From Oscillospiraceae bacterium (GTDB taxonomy: Bacteria; Bacillota; Clostridia; Oscillospirales; Ruminococcaceae): a stretch of DNA of 15,029 nucleotides. Positions 6,596 through 14,271 of the stretch are shown one piece after another. How positions within the stretch are numbered: the stretch's first letter is position 1; the number at the start of each line of letters is the position of its first letter. The position numbers were made by a program, and so were the translations under genes. The stretch spans positions 1-15,029 of the forward strand of contig CAAGDZ010000254.1 in assembly GCA_900768735.1 (NCBI GenBank). Reading direction: 5' to 3'. The notes beneath the pieces were generated by a model. The model saw only the letters and a list, made by a program, of their open reading frames with translations. It was not told where the DNA came from and did not search any database.

Positions 6596-6625
6596 ATAAT
6601 ACAATCGAGCGGGTCGTTTTGTCCA
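6596..6625 (-). promoter_or_regulatory. Possible promoter of the sigma/anti-sigma operon
   Basis: On the minus strand, TGGACA (6625-6620), 18-base spacer, TATTAT (6601-6596), with a run of A/T tracts (6629-6654) upstream resembling an UP element. The spacing is slightly long and the boxes imperfect, so an ECF-type self-regulated promoter overlapping here is equally possible. Confidence 0.4.
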
Positions 6626-6752
6626 TTGTTTTTAAAATTTTTTGAAAATTTTTTATCCGGACAGATACTTACAGCGCTGCTGACTTTCACCCGATTTTTG
6701 GCAATATCACTGAAAGTAATACCGCTATTCAATAAAAAAATATCGAAAACGC

Positions 6753-6781
6753 TTGATTTATTCTCGCTTTTCTGCTATACT
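6753..6781 (+). promoter_or_regulatory. Sigma-A promoter for nfnAB
   Basis: -35 TTGATT (6753-6758), 17-base spacer, -10 TATACT (6776-6781). The transcript should start near 6788, about 58 bases before nfnA. Confidence 0.8.
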
Positions 6782-6845
6782 ATATTATGAATTTCAAAGC
6801 GGTGCATCGCATTGTTTTTTTATTACGAAAGGAAAGGTCAGAAAA

Positions 6846-7679
6846 ATGTATAAAATCCTTAAAAGACGTCAGCTTAATGAAAATGTAGTGCTGATGGAAA
6901 TTGACGCCCCCTTTATTGCCAAAAAGGCTCTGGCGGGACAGTTTATTATCCTGAGAGTTGATGAGCACGGAGAAAGAATACCGCTCACCATCGCTGATTA
7001 TGACAGAGAAAAGGGAACAATCACAATTATATTCCAGATAGTAGGACAGACAACCATGCTGCTCTCACAGCTTAAAGAGGGCGACGCTCTGCTCGACTTT
7101 GTAGGACCTCTCGGCAAGGCTACCGACTTTGAGGGCGCAAAGAAGGTCTGCGTTATCGGCGGCGGCGTAGGCTGTGCTATCGCATATCCTTCGGCAAAGC
7201 AGCTGTTTAATTCGGGCGCTGAGGTTGACGTAATCGCCGGATTCAGAAGCAAGGATATTGTTATCCTTGAGGACGAGTTCAAGGCGGCAAGCACAAATCT
7301 GTATATCACTACCGACGACGGTACATACGGCGAAAAGGGCTTTGTAACCACAAAGCTGCAGAGCCTTATTGACGCGGGCAACAAGTACGACCTTGTTGTT
7401 GCTATCGGTCCTGTTCCGATGATGAAGTTCGTATGTGAGACAACAAGACCCTATGGTATAAAGACGCTTGTTTCGTTAAACCCGATTATGATTGACGGTA
7501 CGGGTATGTGCGGCGGCTGCCGTGTATCGGTAGGCGGAGAAATCAAGTTTGCCTGTGTAGACGGCCCCGACTTTGACGGCCACAAGGTAAACTTTGACGA
7601 GCTTATGAAGCGCAACGGCACATATAAAGAAAAAGAAGCGTGCGACAGAGAGCACTGCAGATTATACAAAAACGCATAA
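6846..7679 (+). CDS. nfnA: NfnA: FAD/[2Fe-2S] subunit of NADH-dependent ferredoxin:NADP+ oxidoreductase
   Basis: 277 residues. A ferredoxin-reductase-type fold: FAD-binding barrel (1-97) with the R44-I-P-L-T motif; NAD(H)-binding Rossmann domain with CVIGGGVGCAIAYP (102-115); C-terminal [2Fe-2S] site with C222, C225 and C237 in DGTGMCGGCRVSVGGEIKFAC. In the family an Asp is reported as an unusual extra cluster ligand; Asp217 is a candidate. With NfnB it forms a cytoplasmic flavin-bifurcating transhydrogenase that couples reduced ferredoxin plus NADH to NADPH formation, reversibly. ATG 6846 is chosen because SD AAAGGAAAGG (6828-6837) lies 8 bases upstream; the longer frame from 6753 would run through the promoter. 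nfnB follows after 28 bases. Databases often call such proteins sulfide dehydrogenase or dihydroorotate dehydrogenase electron-transfer subunit; the pairing with nfnB favours NfnA. Confidence 0.9.
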   Translation: MYKILKRRQLNENVVLMEIDAPFIAKKALAGQFIILRVDEHGERIPLTIADYDREKGTITIIFQIVGQTTMLLSQLKEGDALLDFVGPLGKATDFEGAKKVCVIGGGVGCAIAYPSAKQLFNSGAEVDVIAGFRSKDIVILEDEFKAASTNLYITTDDGTYGEKGFVTTKLQSLIDAGNKYDLVVAIGPVPMMKFVCETTRPYGIKTLVSLNPIMIDGTGMCGGCRVSVGGEIKFACVDGPDFDGHKVNFDELMKRNGTYKEKEACDREHCRLYKNA

Positions 7680-7707
7680 TCGGTAATAACGAAAGGATGG
7701 AAATATA

Positions 7708-9096
7708 ATGCCTAATATGTCATTAACCAAGGTCCCGATGCCCGAACAGGACCCCAATGTAAGAAATAAAAACTTTCTGGAGGTATCTACCGGATATACT
7801 CCTGAGATGGCTATGGAGGAGGCTTCACGCTGCCTCAACTGCAAGAACAAGCCCTGTGTAAACGGATGTCCCGTAAATGTACGCATCCCCGAGTTTGTCG
7901 CTAAGGTAGCGGCAGGCGAGTTTGAAGAAGCGTATGAAATCATCACCAGCACAAACGGTCTGCCCGCAGTATGCGGACGTGTCTGCCCGCAGGAAAACCA
8001 GTGCGAGGGCAAGTGCGTAAGAGGCATCAAGGGCGAGAGCGTATCTATCGGCAGACTTGAGCGCTTCTGCGCAGACTATCACATGGCAAACAGCACCGCA
8101 AAGGTAGAAAAGCCGCAGTCAAACGGCAAGAAGGTAGCAATCATCGGTGCAGGTCCTGCGGGTCTTACCTGCGCAGGCGACCTTGCAAAGAAGGGCTACG
8201 AGGTAACGGTATTTGAGGCGTTCCACACAGCGGGCGGCGTGCTTGTATACGGTATCCCCGAGTTCAGACTCCCCAAGGCTATTGTTAAGAAGGAAGTAGA
8301 AAACCTTGAAGCTATGGGCGTTGAGATAAAGACAAACATGGTAATCGGCCGTGTACTTTCAATCGACGAGCTGTTTGAGATGGGCTATAAGGCTTGCTTT
8401 GTAGGCTCCGGCGCAGGTCTGCCCTCATTCATGGGTATCGAGGGCGAGGACTTAATCGGCGTATACTCCGCAAACGAGTACCTCACAAGAACAAACCTCA
8501 TGAAGGCTTATCTTGAGGACTACGACACACCTATAATAAAGAGCAAGTCGGTTGCTGTAGTAGGCGGCGGTAACGTTGCTATGGACGCGGCAAGATGTGC
8601 AAAGCGTCTGGGTGCGGAAAATGTATATATAGTATACCGCAGAGGTATGGAGGAGATGCCCGCCCGTAAGGAAGAAATCCACCACGCTATGGAGGAGGGC
8701 ATTATCTTCAAGAATCTGAACAACCCCGTAAAGATTCTCCCCGACGAAAACGGCAGAGTAAGAGCTATGGAGTGCGTAGAGATGGAGCTCGGCGAACCCG
8801 ACGAGAGCGGACGCCGCAGACCCGTAGTAAAAGAGGGAAGCAACTTCGAGCTTCCTGTTGATACGGTTATCATGTCTATCGGTACTTCTCCGAACCCACT
8901 TATCCGCAGCACTACACCGGGTCTTGACACCAACAAGCGCGGCTGTCTGATTGTAAACGAAGAAACAATGCAGACCACCCGTGAGGGCGTATATGCAGGC
9001 GGCGACGCGGTTACAGGCGCGGCAACGGTTATCCTTGCCATGGGCGCAGGTAAGCAGGCGGCTAAGAGCATTGACGAGTATCTTAGCAAGAACTGA
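7708..9096 (+). CDS. nfnB: NfnB: large FAD/[4Fe-4S] subunit of the bifurcating transhydrogenase (GltD-like)
   Basis: 462 residues, full length. The N-terminal iron-sulfur domain carries Cys42, 45, 50, 54 (RCLNCKNKPCVNGCPV) and Cys89, 93, 99, 103 (CGRVCPQENQCEGKCV), suited to two [4Fe-4S] clusters, although ligand sets in this family are not purely cysteine. An FAD Rossmann motif IIGAGPAGLTCAGDLAKKGY (145-164) follows, with AGGVLVYGIPEFRLPK (175-190). A second nucleotide motif VVGGGNVAMDAARCAKRLGA (284-303) with downstream Arg311/Arg312 fits NADPH binding. The C-terminal YAGGDAVTGAATVILAMGAGKQAAKSI is the usual FAD-closing segment. It binds NADPH and the bifurcating FAD and passes electrons to ferredoxin and, via NfnA, to NAD+. 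ATG 7708 follows AAAGGATGG by 7 bases. A homologous glutamate synthase small subunit is the alternative, but there is no large subunit nearby and nfnA is adjacent. Confidence 0.92.
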   Translation: MPNMSLTKVPMPEQDPNVRNKNFLEVSTGYTPEMAMEEASRCLNCKNKPCVNGCPVNVRIPEFVAKVAAGEFEEAYEIITSTNGLPAVCGRVCPQENQCEGKCVRGIKGESVSIGRLERFCADYHMANSTAKVEKPQSNGKKVAIIGAGPAGLTCAGDLAKKGYEVTVFEAFHTAGGVLVYGIPEFRLPKAIVKKEVENLEAMGVEIKTNMVIGRVLSIDELFEMGYKACFVGSGAGLPSFMGIEGEDLIGVYSANEYLTRTNLMKAYLEDYDTPIIKSKSVAVVGGGNVAMDAARCAKRLGAENVYIVYRRGMEEMPARKEEIHHAMEEGIIFKNLNNPVKILPDENGRVRAMECVEMELGEPDESGRRRPVVKEGSNFELPVDTVIMSIGTSPNPLIRSTTPGLDTNKRGCLIVNEETMQTTREGVYAGGDAVTGAATVILAMGAGKQAAKSIDEYLSKN

Positions 9097-9122
9097 GATA
9101 ATTCATAAAAAGCAGAATGATG

Positions 9123-9148
9123 AACGCCCTGCCGAATGGCAGGGCGTT
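9123..9148. terminator. Hairpin terminator between nfnB and the deacetylase gene
   Basis: A perfect 11-bp stem AACGCCCTGCC/GGCAGGGCGTT (9123-9133/9138-9148) with a GAAT loop, 26 bases past the nfnB stop and 26 bases past the end of the convergent minus gene. The T tract after it is broken (ATTGCATT), so efficiency is uncertain; it is probably used in both directions. Confidence 0.75.
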
Positions 9149-9174
9149 ATTGCATTATATAAAAGAATTACTTT

Positions 9175-9813
9175 TTACTTTGCTTTTCCATCCTTCAGCA
9201 CATTCGTATACATAACCCCCCGCTTTGGCTTTACCCCGCACTTTTCAAACAGTCCGCTCACCGTCACAAGCTCATACCCCCGCAGAAAAAGCTCGGGTAT
9301 GATTATATCCAATGCGTCAACGGTTTTCTGATTTCCGTCCATGTCATGAAGCAGGATAATCGTGCCGTTTTCGACCTGCGCCAGAATACGGTTTGCACGC
9401 TCGCTTGTGCTGACGCTCTCCTCCCAGTCGTTCGCGCCTACGCCGCAGATAAAGGTAAGGTCAATCACGCTGTGCATATTTTCGCTTACGGCTATGTAGG
9501 GCGGGCGGAAAAACTCGGGCGGCTTTTTGCATATATCGATGATTTTAGCGCTTGTATATTCAATCTCGGCGCGGATTTCGTCATCGCTCAGCTCGCACAT
9601 CGCAGAGTGCGTCTTTGAGTGGTTGCAGATTTCACAGCCGTATTCAAATGCCGACCTTGCGACAGCGGCGCTCTCCTCGGTGATGTTGTCACCGACAAGG
9701 AAAAATGACGCGGGTACGCCGTAGTTTTTCAGCTTTTCGATTACCTTCGGTGTGGTTGTCGTGTTCGGACCGTCGTCAAAGGTCAGAGCCGTATATTTTT
9801 TCTCGATTTTCAA
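9175..9813 (-). CDS. NodB-type polysaccharide deacetylase without a signal peptide
   Basis: 212 residues, essentially the bare NodB domain (carbohydrate esterase family 4). All five motifs are present: TFDDGP with catalytic-base Asp13 and metal Asp14; H65-S-K-T-H69 metal ligands; R103-P-P-Y; D129-W; and L155-H156-D157. Such enzymes remove acetyl groups from N-acetylglucosamine or N-acetylmuramic acid in wall or capsule polymers, using Zn2+ or another divalent ion. The start is a TTG (9813-9811) with SD AAGGCGG 7 bases upstream; I see no in-frame ATG that would add an export signal. As read, the enzyme has neither signal peptide nor membrane anchor, unusual for wall-acting members. It follows a membrane protein gene by 32 bases, very likely in one operon. 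Family call is firm; substrate unknown. Confidence 0.88.
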   Translation of the reverse strand: MKIEKKYTALTFDDGPNTTTTPKVIEKLKNYGVPASFFLVGDNITEESAAVARSAFEYGCEICNHSKTHSAMCELSDDEIRAEIEYTSAKIIDICKKPPEFFRPPYIAVSENMHSVIDLTFICGVGANDWEESVSTSERANRILAQVENGTIILLHDMDGNQKTVDALDIIIPELFLRGYELVTVSGLFEKCGVKPKRGVMYTNVLKDGKAK

Positions 9814-9845
9814 TTTATATCCGCCTTTCTTTATGCACGCAAAGG

Positions 9846-10487
9846 CTATGCCTGCTTTTCCGTGCTGCTTTGTTTTGAGTAGATAACGTACGTTATCAGA
9901 TAAATCAGTACCGCGAGTATTGCCGAAGCGACGCTGCTGCAGAAATAATATCCCATGAAATTGGTTTCGGCAACCGAGCCATAGAATACAAACACGCTTG
10001 ATATATAAAGCAGTGCGCCGAGCAGATAGATAAGCGGGCAGATAAACACTGCCTTTTGAGGGAATCTGCCGCCTATAAGCTGCACAAAAATCACGGAGTT
10101 GAGCAGCAAAATCAAATCGGTCACAAGATAAACGATTATATTATACTCGCCGTCTGCGACAAAGCCCTTTTCCATTACAAAAATGAAGTCATAGACAAGG
10201 CTCGGCACTACCGACAGCATATAAAAGTACGGCATAAGCGAAAGCAGACGCGTCTTGCCCTTGTAGAAATATATCAGCGCCGCTATGCCGAAAAAGGCGT
10301 CGGATATAACGGTGCAGGGTATCGACACCGTATAAGCGCCGCATAGGGCGCAGCTGTCGACTGTTATGTGAGGGAGATAGTCGAGTACCTCAAAACAGCC
10401 CTGAACCGATATTATTACCGTGCATATAAGAAGTATCACGGCACAGACGGCTATTTGCACTTCCCGCTTTTCCGTTGAGTTTTTCAT
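9846..10487 (-). CDS. Hypothetical polytopic membrane protein
   Basis: 213 residues, not recognised. About six hydrophobic spans are visible at roughly 11-29, 53-75, 82-104, 115-137, 145-168 and 176-203. The N-terminus is charged (MKNSTEKREV) and the C-terminus polar (SKQSSTEKQA), both predicted cytoplasmic. The loop after span 1 carries a SCALCG motif (C46, C49), possibly a metal or disulfide pair. No catalytic motif is evident. ATG 10487 has SD AAGGAGAA 6 bases upstream. The deacetylase gene starts 32 bases after its TAG, so the two probably share the promoter at 10562-10589, and a role in envelope polymer handling is a guess from that linkage alone. Confidence 0.75.
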   Translation of the reverse strand: MKNSTEKREVQIAVCAVILLICTVIISVQGCFEVLDYLPHITVDSCALCGAYTVSIPCTVISDAFFGIAALIYFYKGKTRLLSLMPYFYMLSVVPSLVYDFIFVMEKGFVADGEYNIIVYLVTDLILLLNSVIFVQLIGGRFPQKAVFICPLIYLLGALLYISSVFVFYGSVAETNFMGYYFCSSVASAILAVLIYLITYVIYSKQSSTEKQA

Positions 10488-10561
10488 TATGTATTCTCCT
10501 TGTTCTGTCCTTTCGCTGTTGTCAAACAGGTGAATCTACACATTATAGCTGCTTTATACAA

Positions 10562-10589
10562 ATTATAGCATAAACGGTGAAAATGTCAA
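10562..10589 (-). promoter_or_regulatory. Sigma-A promoter for the membrane protein/deacetylase operon
   Basis: On the minus strand, -35 TTGACA (10589-10584), 16-base spacer, -10 TATAAT (10567-10562) preceded by TGC, an extended -10 element that compensates for the short spacer. The gene-free stretch 10488-10825 holds this promoter and the flagellin promoter, back to back; I see nothing convincing in 10613-10724 between them. Confidence 0.75.
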
Positions 10590-10724
10590 CCGCCTATGGC
10601 ATGGTGTGCGGTAGCGAGGAAACATTTTACATCTATTAAAGATATTGTAATGCTTATATTTGACTGCTTGAAATCGGCTGTAATGTATTCTGACTGAAAA
10701 TATTGAAAGACAGAAAAATAATAC

Positions 10725-10751
10725 TAAAGTTTTTTGGCTTTTTGCCGATAT
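10725..10751 (+). promoter_or_regulatory. Sigma-28 (SigD/FliA) promoter for the flagellin gene
   Basis: TAAA (10725-10728), exactly 15 bases, GCCGATAT (10744-10751): a full match to the flagellar sigma-28 consensus TAAA-N15-GCCGATAT. It places the flagellin gene in the late flagellar regulon, expressed after hook completion and FlgM export in organisms with that system. The leader is about 65-70 bases and contains SD AAGGGG (10811-10816), 9 bases before the ATG. Confidence 0.92.
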
Positions 10752-10825
10752 ATAATTGTGGCATAATTTTAATTTAGCTGATTTAAACTATTTGAACAAC
10801 AAAACCTTAAAAGGGGTATGGCCGT

Positions 10826-13279
10826 ATGGGATTGTCAATTTATCATAATATGAGCGCTTTTACTGCCGATAACCGCATGAAGGTTACCGTATCAAAGCAG
10901 AAAAAGTCATCGGAAAAGCTTTCGTCGGGACTTTCTATAAACCGTGCCGGTGATAATGCGTCGGGTCTTGCGGTATCGGAGAAAATCCGCTCGCAGATAC
11001 GCGGTCTTTCAAAAGCGACCGACAATGCAAATGACGGTATCTCTCTTATACAGACCGCCGACGGCGGACTGAACGAAACGCACGCCGTGCTGCAGCGCAT
11101 GAGAGAGCTTGCGGTGCAGGCGTCAAACGGTACATACACAGATGAGGACAGAGAGGCTATACAGCTGGAGGTAGACGCGCTGAAAAGCGAGATCGACAGG
11201 ATTTCGCAGTCTACCGAATTTAATAATATAAAGCTGCTGGACGGCTCGCTTAATATACAGGTCAATTCCGAGGTAAAGAGCAACGAGTACGGCGCGCTTT
11301 ACGGCTCGGTAAACTACGGACTTGATATAGGCGGCGGAAAAATAACCGTCACAAGCAGTATACGGGATATGTACCTGGAATTTACCACCGGTGCATCGGG
11401 CGCGGGCGGCGAAAATGCGGTCTGGAAGTACGATTTACAGCGCACGGATGGAGACCTTACACAGCACGTCCTTATAAATCTCGCCGAGGGCTGCTCGTAT
11501 ACCGATAAGCAGATACAGGACCTTATAAATAACGCCTGCCTGCCTAAAAATTTTGAAGCGGCGCCGGGCAAAATAACCTTTTCAAGCGAGTACGGAATAA
11601 TTCAGGCGGCAAACTGCGAAACCTACGGCATAGTTACGGGAAACTTGCGCCAAATCACTGGCGTGGATACAAAGTCATTGGGAAAGCAAAGCGATGTCAG
11701 ATATGAAGTATGGAAAAGAGACGGCTCGAAAAATCTTTCCGTTGTATGGGAGGACAGTGCCGCAGATTCAATAACGGTTGATCCGGACGGCACAATTCAT
11801 CTTCTTAAGGGAGTAGACCATTCAGAAAGCGAGATTGTTTCTGCATTGGCAACCTGTGACGCATTTAAAAATGATAATGTAAAGCAGGACGGCAGCGCCG
11901 CCGATGCAGATGGCTATATGGATGATCTGAAAATAAACAGCAGCGCCTTTCAGGGCGGGGCGTTAAAATCAGACAGCACCTCTATAACTGTCAGCTATAA
12001 GGAAAATTATGAGCAAGAAATAACAGAGCACTATCAATATTACCAATTTCTTCTGAGCGCAAATCAATACGGATCTTACGCAGAATGTATAGCGGATGAA
12101 GAAAAATACAGACAACCTGACTGCATAGACGATTTTAACAGGAAAGCTCTCAGCGGTGTTGAGATACAGGTGTCTGACAGCGCTGACGATGATATAGCGT
12201 GTGAAATAAACGGCGATAAGCTTACAGTAACGCTGAAAAAAGGATATGAGAGCAGTTCGCCTGCTGATATTGCATCGGAAATGCAGAACTGCCTTGACAG
12301 TAACGGATATAATTACACGGTACAAACATCAATATGTAACGAAAACAATGCGACACCCGACGGAAAAAACGTGTTGGTAAAACGCTTTATTGCTGACAGC
12401 GGTTCTCAAGCCGGCAATATCATCGTTGAGGGCAGTCGTTCTGTAAAGCGAGTCGGCACGGTCGCAGGCGTAAGGCAGGAGCTGTCAGGAAGTCTGCTGT
12501 CGCTGGTCGGAAGCGGAAGCGTCACCGGTTCATCGGATTATATCCGTATAACTGCCACTACTTACGGCAGGAGCAGCGATTATGAGTCGCTTGTAGGCAG
12601 ATTTAACATAGTTACCGATGCCGGCGAGGGAGAAGAAAGTGTCGAAGTAAGAGACGGGTTGGCATATATCCATTTATCTACGGGAGTGAGATATTCCGAA
12701 GCGACCTTGCAGAATATGATTGAACAGGCGGGACTTAGCTATGAGGTTACGCTTACCGATAGAGTAAATCCCGACGGAGATGAGGACGGTTATGTCTTTT
12801 TCACAAAATCCGGCAGTGTAGGTATATCACAGGAGTTCGCGGGACAGGGCGTAGGAATAGAGGATATTTCGACAATCACCGAGGGCCTGACCTTCCAGAT
12901 AGGTGCAAACGGCAACGAGGATCAGCAGGTAACGATGAAGATAGCGGATGCCGGCTCGGCTGCACTCGGAGTTTCGGACATCGATGTTTCCACCGTCGAT
13001 AAGGCAAATAAATCCATCTCTCTTGTTGACAAGGCGATAAAGCAGGTCTCTATGAAGCGTGCAAATCTCGGAGCGCTGCAGAACCGGCTTGAACACACGG
13101 TAAACAACCTTGTTGTGTCGGGCGAAAATCTGCTTGCCGCAGAAAGCCAGATAAGAGATACCGATATAGCCGCCGAGATGATAGGCTTTACCAAGCAGAA
13201 TATTCTCAGTCAGGCGTCGCAGGCTATGCTTGCACAGGCAAATTCACAGGTACAGCAGATAGTTCAGCTGCTTCAGTAA
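10826..13279 (+). CDS. fliC: Flagellin with a very large central domain (817 residues)
   Basis: The filament subunit of the bacterial flagellum. Residues 1-145 are the conserved D0/D1 N-terminal part (KLSSGLSINRAGDNASGLAVSEKI; LQRMRELAVQASNGT; STEFNNIKLLDG). Residues about 722-817 are the conserved C-terminal part (VSMKRANLGALQNRLEHTVNNL; ENLLAAESQIRDTDIAAEM; ending QQIVQLLQ), with both coiled-coil ends intact, so it should polymerise. Between them lie about 575 residues against 100-250 in common flagellins. That insert contains four degenerate copies of a strand-loop-helix module (213-238, 322-344, 463-490, 612-635), nine Cys (223, 238, 264, 344, 421, 433, 459, 489, 504), rare in flagellins, and a Tyr/Gln-rich, A+T-rich patch (390-440). 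Export is by the flagellar type III apparatus, so no signal peptide is expected. It has a sigma-28 promoter, stands alone, and ends at a strong terminator. Confidence 0.95.
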   Translation: MGLSIYHNMSAFTADNRMKVTVSKQKKSSEKLSSGLSINRAGDNASGLAVSEKIRSQIRGLSKATDNANDGISLIQTADGGLNETHAVLQRMRELAVQASNGTYTDEDREAIQLEVDALKSEIDRISQSTEFNNIKLLDGSLNIQVNSEVKSNEYGALYGSVNYGLDIGGGKITVTSSIRDMYLEFTTGASGAGGENAVWKYDLQRTDGDLTQHVLINLAEGCSYTDKQIQDLINNACLPKNFEAAPGKITFSSEYGIIQAANCETYGIVTGNLRQITGVDTKSLGKQSDVRYEVWKRDGSKNLSVVWEDSAADSITVDPDGTIHLLKGVDHSESEIVSALATCDAFKNDNVKQDGSAADADGYMDDLKINSSAFQGGALKSDSTSITVSYKENYEQEITEHYQYYQFLLSANQYGSYAECIADEEKYRQPDCIDDFNRKALSGVEIQVSDSADDDIACEINGDKLTVTLKKGYESSSPADIASEMQNCLDSNGYNYTVQTSICNENNATPDGKNVLVKRFIADSGSQAGNIIVEGSRSVKRVGTVAGVRQELSGSLLSLVGSGSVTGSSDYIRITATTYGRSSDYESLVGRFNIVTDAGEGEESVEVRDGLAYIHLSTGVRYSEATLQNMIEQAGLSYEVTLTDRVNPDGDEDGYVFFTKSGSVGISQEFAGQGVGIEDISTITEGLTFQIGANGNEDQQVTMKIADAGSAALGVSDIDVSTVDKANKSISLVDKAIKQVSMKRANLGALQNRLEHTVNNLVVSGENLLAAESQIRDTDIAAEMIGFTKQNILSQASQAMLAQANSQVQQIVQLLQ

Positions 13280-13283
13280 TATT

Positions 13284-13329
13284 TTCCCGCACGGCTTTGT
13301 ATTCCGTAAAGCCGTGCGGGAATGTTTTT
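13284..13329 (+). terminator. Strong intrinsic terminator of the flagellin gene
   Basis: A perfect 15-bp stem (13284-13298/13308-13322) with a 9-base loop is followed by TGTTTTT (13323-13329), starting 4 bases past the flagellin stop. Confidence 0.95.
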
Positions 13330-13361
13330 GCAGATAATTTTCGGATAATGCGGTAATTTCC

Positions 13362-13390
13362 TTGCAATCCGCGCGGCTTTTCTGTATAAT
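13362..13390 (+). promoter_or_regulatory. Sigma-A promoter for the amidohydrolase gene
   Basis: -35 TTGCAA (13362-13367), 17-base spacer, -10 TATAAT (13385-13390). The transcript should start near 13397, about 43 bases before the ATG. Confidence 0.85.
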
Positions 13391-13439
13391 ATCCTTGTGT
13401 GGAAAATAAGCGTACAGCCGAAAGGACGACAAAATCAGA

Positions 13440-14234
13440 ATGTATGTAGATTTTCATATCCATGCCTATGCCGACGAGATAGCAGGCAGGGCGGTGCAGA
13501 AGCTGAAGGACACGGCGCAGGTGGACGCCTTTACCGACGGCACAATAGGTGATACAAGAAAAAAGCTGGAGCAGTGGGGGATAGCAAGGGGCGTGCTTTT
13601 GCCGGTTGCTACTAAGCCGACACAGCAAAGCACGATAAACACCTGGGCGATAGAAAACAATCACGGAAATATAATAAGCTTCGGTACGGTACACCCGTAC
13701 AGCGACAGCAACGAGCAGGAGCTTGAGCGCATAGCGGCGGCGGGACTAAAAGGCATAAAGCTTCACCCCGACTATCAGGACTGCTATATGTTTGATATGC
13801 GTATGCAGGCTATATACAAAAAGTGCGGAGAGCTTGGACTGATGGTAGTGCTGCACATGGGATATGACCCCATATCGCCGAAAACGCACCACGCAATGCC
13901 GTACGACCTTGCAGAGATGGCGGAAAAATATCCGTCTACCGTGTTTATCGGCGCTCACATGGGCGGTATGAACAACTGGGAGAGCGTCCTGCGTTATCTC
14001 ACCGGAGCGCCGAACGTCTATATAGATACCGCGTTTATCGAGCCGTTTATGAGTGATGAAATGCTGCTTTGCATGGTAGATGAGTACGGCGAGGACAAGA
14101 TACTGCTGGCAAGTGATTTGCCGTGGAGCAGACCGACCGACGAAATCACGATGATAGAGCGGGTCATAAAATCAGAAGCCGCAAAGGAAAAGATATTTTA
14201 TAAAAACGCGGCGGCGTTGCTGGGACTGCTGTGA
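13440..14234 (+). CDS. Amidohydrolase family protein (Amidohydro_2, TIM-barrel metal hydrolase)
   Basis: 264 residues. The metal-dependent hydrolase signature is complete: H6-x-H8 on the first strand (MYVDFHIHAYADE), GLKGIKLHPDYQ (102-113), H139 in VVLHMGYD, H173 in FIGAHMGG, and D226 in LLASDLPWSRP. It lacks the long decarboxylase insertions of ACMSD-type members, and its closest general pattern is the small Amidohydro_2 group of unknown substrate common in Clostridia. It would be cytoplasmic, with no signal or membrane span. ATG 13440 has the SD-like GAAAGGA at 13420-13426, a rather long 13-base gap, but no nearer start fits. It has its own promoter and is followed, after 162 bases with a new promoter, by an unrelated membrane protein. 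The exact reaction is unknown. Confidence 0.85.
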   Translation: MYVDFHIHAYADEIAGRAVQKLKDTAQVDAFTDGTIGDTRKKLEQWGIARGVLLPVATKPTQQSTINTWAIENNHGNIISFGTVHPYSDSNEQELERIAAAGLKGIKLHPDYQDCYMFDMRMQAIYKKCGELGLMVVLHMGYDPISPKTHHAMPYDLAEMAEKYPSTVFIGAHMGGMNNWESVLRYLTGAPNVYIDTAFIEPFMSDEMLLCMVDEYGEDKILLASDLPWSRPTDEITMIERVIKSEAAKEKIFYKNAAALLGLL

Positions 14235-14271
14235 GAGTAATGTGAAATTAGCGAAAAGCGGCAAATTCCGC

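Noticed and set aside
6753..6845. N-terminal extension of NfnA from an ATG-like start at 6753
   Set aside because: It would translate through the -35/-10 promoter; a strong SD precedes ATG 6846 and the family begins there.
8520..9089. 189-codon minus-strand frame inside nfnB
   Set aside because: Antisense shadow of a conserved enzyme; low-complexity translation without family features.
7708..9096. Glutamate synthase small subunit (GltD) for the second redox gene
   Set aside because: No GltB large subunit is present and the adjacent gene is a clear NfnA partner; the pair fits NfnAB better.
10589..10612. Inverted repeat ACCGC/GCGGT overlapping the -35 of the membrane protein operon
   Set aside because: 5-bp arms 14 bases apart are expected by chance; no second copy seen.
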